Shown: positions 61,897 to 64,000 of the stretch, piece after piece
Layout of the letters: each line of letters starts with the position of its first letter
How positions within the stretch are numbered: the first letter of the stretch is position 1
Assembly (NCBI GenBank): GCA_902786205.1
Contig: CADABQ010000015.1
Coordinates: forward strand, 1 to 64,000
Origin: an uncultured Lachnospiraceae bacterium
Lineage (GTDB): Bacteria; Bacillota; Clostridia; Lachnospirales; Lachnospiraceae
Direction of reading: 5' to 3'
DNA: 64,000 nucleotides
The notes under the pieces: model-generated
What the model was told of the DNA's origin: nothing
What the model saw: the letters and a program-made list of their open reading frames with translations, nothing else
The model's database searches: none
Translations under genes and position numbers: made by a program

Positions 61897-64000
61897 ATGA
61901 CAAAGAACATGAAGAGGAGAGCTATGGCTATGAGTATGGCTGCTATTATGGCAGTCGCAGCCAATGGAGCACCAAATGCTGTAGAAGCAAAAGCAGCAAC
62001 TGCTAAGAACTTAAAGAAGGTGACAATCACAAAGACTATTTCTTTAGGACAGGGTTACAAGAAAACAATCGCAGTCAAGAATGCACCTGCAAAAGCAAAG
62101 ATTGCATACACAACAAAGAACAAAAAAGTTGCAACCGTAAGTAAGAAAGGTGTTGTAACAGCAAAGAAAACAGGTAAGACGGAGATACGTGTAAAATTTA
62201 CTTACAACAAAAAGAGTGTTGTAAAGAAATGTAAGGTAACAGTAAAAAAGGCTGTTAAGAAAGTTACCTTAAAGAAAAATACCGTTTCTTTAAAGGTAGG
62301 AAGCACTTACGATATCACAAAGAAGAATAAAGTAACCGTTGCACCTGCCAGCGCATTTAAGACTGTATCTTATACTTCCTCTAAGAAGTCTGTTGCAACC
62401 GTAACTGCAAAAGGTAAAGTAACAGCAAAGAAGGCAGGAACAGCAAAGATTACGGTAAAGGCACAGGATGGTTCTGGAAAGAAAGCGGTATTAACCGTAA
62501 CAGTAACAAAGAAAACAGTACCAACCCAGAAACCAGCAGAAACTACAACACCAACACAGACACCAAGTCAGGCACCAACACAGACACCAAGTCAGGCACC
62601 AACACAGGCACCAACACAGGCACCAACACAGGTGCCAAGTCAGGCACCTACAGCAACAACACCAGCTGCAACCACAGCACCAACGCAAGCACCAACACAG
62701 GCACCTACAGCAGCGCCAACAGAAACACCTGCACAGAATGTGAAAAAGATTACAGCAAGTGATTTAGATGCAAATAAAGCATATACATTGACGGGTACGT
62801 ATGACAAGGTTGTGATTTCTTCTAATGTTGGAGATAATGCAAAAATCACAATTGCAGACGGTACAAAGATCAACACATTAATCGTAGAATCTGGAGCTGC
62901 TTATGCAGTAGATGTAAAACAGGCAGTGATTACAAATACAGAAGTAGTAGAACCTGCGAAGGTAGCTACAATGGGCTTGGCTGCAGAGCTTTTAGCAAAG
63001 ATGCCTGTATTTACTTTGGAAGCAAATGCTGAGATGGTATCCATTAAAGTAGAAGCAGATATTGTGATTAAGGGAACACCAGTTAAGATGGTACAGACGA
63101 TTACCATTGCGAAAAAGGCAAACGTAGCAGTAGAAGCACCAACCAAAGCAGTTGTAGTTTCTAAGGATGCAGCCGCAGCGGCAATTACAATTGCAGCAAA
63201 GGTTGAGAGTGTACAGGTAGCAGCACCAAACACAGCTTTGGATGTAGAAAAAACTGCAAGTGTAGATGCTATTACAGTATCAGATACTGCCGCAAGTACA
63301 GCAATCAAAGTAGATGGTACCGTTACAAAGGTAGATACTTCAGCAGATAGCGTAAAGATCGGTGGAACAGGTTCTATCCAAGACACAGAAGTAAAAGGAA
63401 ATAATACAAGCGTAAGCAAAGATGTAAAAACAACTGTAAAAGTTGGAGAAGGCATTACAGGAACAACCGTAGGAGATAACAGCGTTGCAGGAGGTACTAC
63501 ACAGGAAACAACAGGTGGTAATTCTGGAAACAATGGCGGTGGAAGTTCAAGTGGCGGAAGCAGTAGTGGCGGAAGTAGTAGTGGCGGAAGTTCAAGTGGT
63601 GGCGGAAGTTCAGTGACACCAACGCCTACACCAAGCTATAGATGGACAGAGGCAAAAACATATACAAACGATCAAATAAAAACAATGGAAAAAGCACCAA
63701 GTTTTAAGGCAACTTATAAAGATGGAAAAGTAAAAATTTATTCTATTAATGAAGAAAGTTTAAAGGATTATTTCTATGGTGATGATGCAAATGCAAGAAT
63801 TCAGTATACTGTAGTAGAGATGACAAAAGATGAGACAGGAACAATATATTCAGGAGAAGCATTACCAAGAAAAGGAGCCAGTGTAACAGAAAAAGTAGTT
63901 ACAATTGATGAGTTTAAGTGTCAGATTAATTTGAATTCTTCAGAAAAAACATGTTCTGTTAAAGTTGGAGCTGATGCTTCTAAGGTAGAAACAGTAGAAT
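61897..64000 (+). CDS. Secreted Big_2 domain surface protein, long form (3' end outside the window)
   Basis: An open frame of 701 codons runs off the window. The signal peptide (KRRAMAMSMAAIMAVAANGA) is followed by two Big_2 repeats (~35-200, TTKNKKVATVSKKGVVTAKK and TSSKKSVATVTAKGKVTAKK), then a Pro-Thr-Gln-Ala repeat linker (~210-285), a central Ala/Val/Thr-rich beta region (~286-540), a Gly/Ser linker (SSGGSSSGG units, ~546-570) and the same C-terminal domain as the short paralogue (FKATYKDGKVKIYSINEESL). AAAGGAGG lies 6 bases before ATG. Its expression probably depends on the invertible promoter upstream. Confidence 0.88.
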   Translation, partial: MTKNMKRRAMAMSMAAIMAVAANGAPNAVEAKAATAKNLKKVTITKTISLGQGYKKTIAVKNAPAKAKIAYTTKNKKVATVSKKGVVTAKKTGKTEIRVKFTYNKKSVVKKCKVTVKKAVKKVTLKKNTVSLKVGSTYDITKKNKVTVAPASAFKTVSYTSSKKSVATVTAKGKVTAKKAGTAKITVKAQDGSGKKAVLTVTVTKKTVPTQKPAETTTPTQTPSQAPTQTPSQAPTQAPTQAPTQVPSQAPTATTPAATTAPTQAPTQAPTAAPTETPAQNVKKITASDLDANKAYTLTGTYDKVVISSNVGDNAKITIADGTKINTLIVESGAAYAVDVKQAVITNTEVVEPAKVATMGLAAELLAKMPVFTLEANAEMVSIKVEADIVIKGTPVKMVQTITIAKKANVAVEAPTKAVVVSKDAAAAAITIAAKVESVQVAAPNTALDVEKTASVDAITVSDTAASTAIKVDGTVTKVDTSADSVKIGGTGSIQDTEVKGNNTSVSKDVKTTVKVGEGITGTTVGDNSVAGGTTQETTGGNSGNNGGGSSSGGSSSGGSSSGGSSSGGGSSVTPTPTPSYRWTEAKTYTNDQIKTMEKAPSFKATYKDGKVKIYSINEESLKDYFYGDDANARIQYTVVEMTKDETGTIYSGEALPRKGASVTEKVVTIDEFKCQINLNSSEKTCSVKVGADASKVETVE

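Noticed and set aside
62491..63533. Long antisense open frames opposite the long Big_2 gene
   Set aside because: They are shadows of Pro-Thr-Gln-Ala and Ala/Val-rich coding sequence. The Cys/Trp-rich translation mirrors the CCA-ACA-CAG codons and no ribosome site is present.

Overview
The window is AT-rich, densely packed DNA from a low-GC Gram-positive anaerobe, most likely a Lachnospiraceae-type Clostridia. The evidence is strong AGGAGG ribosome sites, a CIRCE element, a complete anaerobic (cbi) cobalamin pathway, BspA-like leucine-rich-repeat and Big_2 surface proteins, a FeoA-FeoB fusion and heterodimeric ABC exporters. Species cannot be told from sequence reading alone. No rRNA, tRNA, CRISPR array or transposase was seen.

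Layout. 1-4000: a histidine-kinase remnant, then an intact response regulator, BcrA-type ABC pair and sensor kinase. 4150-9262: a Sel1-repeat protein, two unknown proteins and a secreted leucine-rich-repeat protein. 9552-12238: pabA-pabB-pabC for p-aminobenzoate. 12466-14826: ferrous iron transporter FeoAB. 14957-20421: a transketolase/DXS-like enzyme behind a MerR-type operator, a cupin, a carboxymuconolactone decarboxylase-like protein, CIRCE-controlled hsp20, an AdhR/NmlR-like MerR regulator and a small Cys-rich protein. 20447-20780: a deleted azlC-azlD remnant. 20902-25727: uvrB-uvrA. 25729-34034: a cobalamin-riboswitch operon with an extracytoplasmic CbiK-like lipoprotein, a NEAT-like surface protein, a BtuFCD-type transporter, a phosphatase, the corrinoid adenosyltransferase and cobT. 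34029-36079 (-): an HD-domain protein and a PIN-PhoH gene broken by a stop codon. 36309-38133 (-): cobK and cbiG. 38243-51348: cbiK, cbiD, cbiL, cbiF, cbiH, cbiET, cbiA, cobU, cobS, a second short CobU-like protein, cbiB, cobD, cbiP, cbiC. 51465-56660: a MarR regulator with operator and structured leader, then a heterodimeric ABC exporter. 57336-58832: an XRE-aminotransferase fusion. 59159-64000: two paralogous Big_2 surface proteins around a tyrosine recombinase.

The best candidate for a new system is at the right end. A 23-bp perfect inverted repeat (61577-61599 and 61795-61817) encloses 195 bp between the recombinase and the second Big_2 gene. The enclosed DNA holds a good sigma-A promoter that now points away from the Big_2 gene. 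This looks like an invertible promoter currently OFF. The left repeat lies inside the last codons of the recombinase, so inversion would also rewrite that protein's C-terminus.

The spaces between genes hold several unusual structured repeats: two copies of a ~150-bp palindromic element, two other long palindromes of 200-260 bp, a 115-bp tandem repeat that supplies the stop codon of an ABC gene, and a short dispersed motif. They look like non-autonomous mobile elements or their remains. The cobalamin genes together cover sirohydrochlorin to adenosylcobalamin assembly, with corrinoid or tetrapyrrole uptake under riboswitch control.
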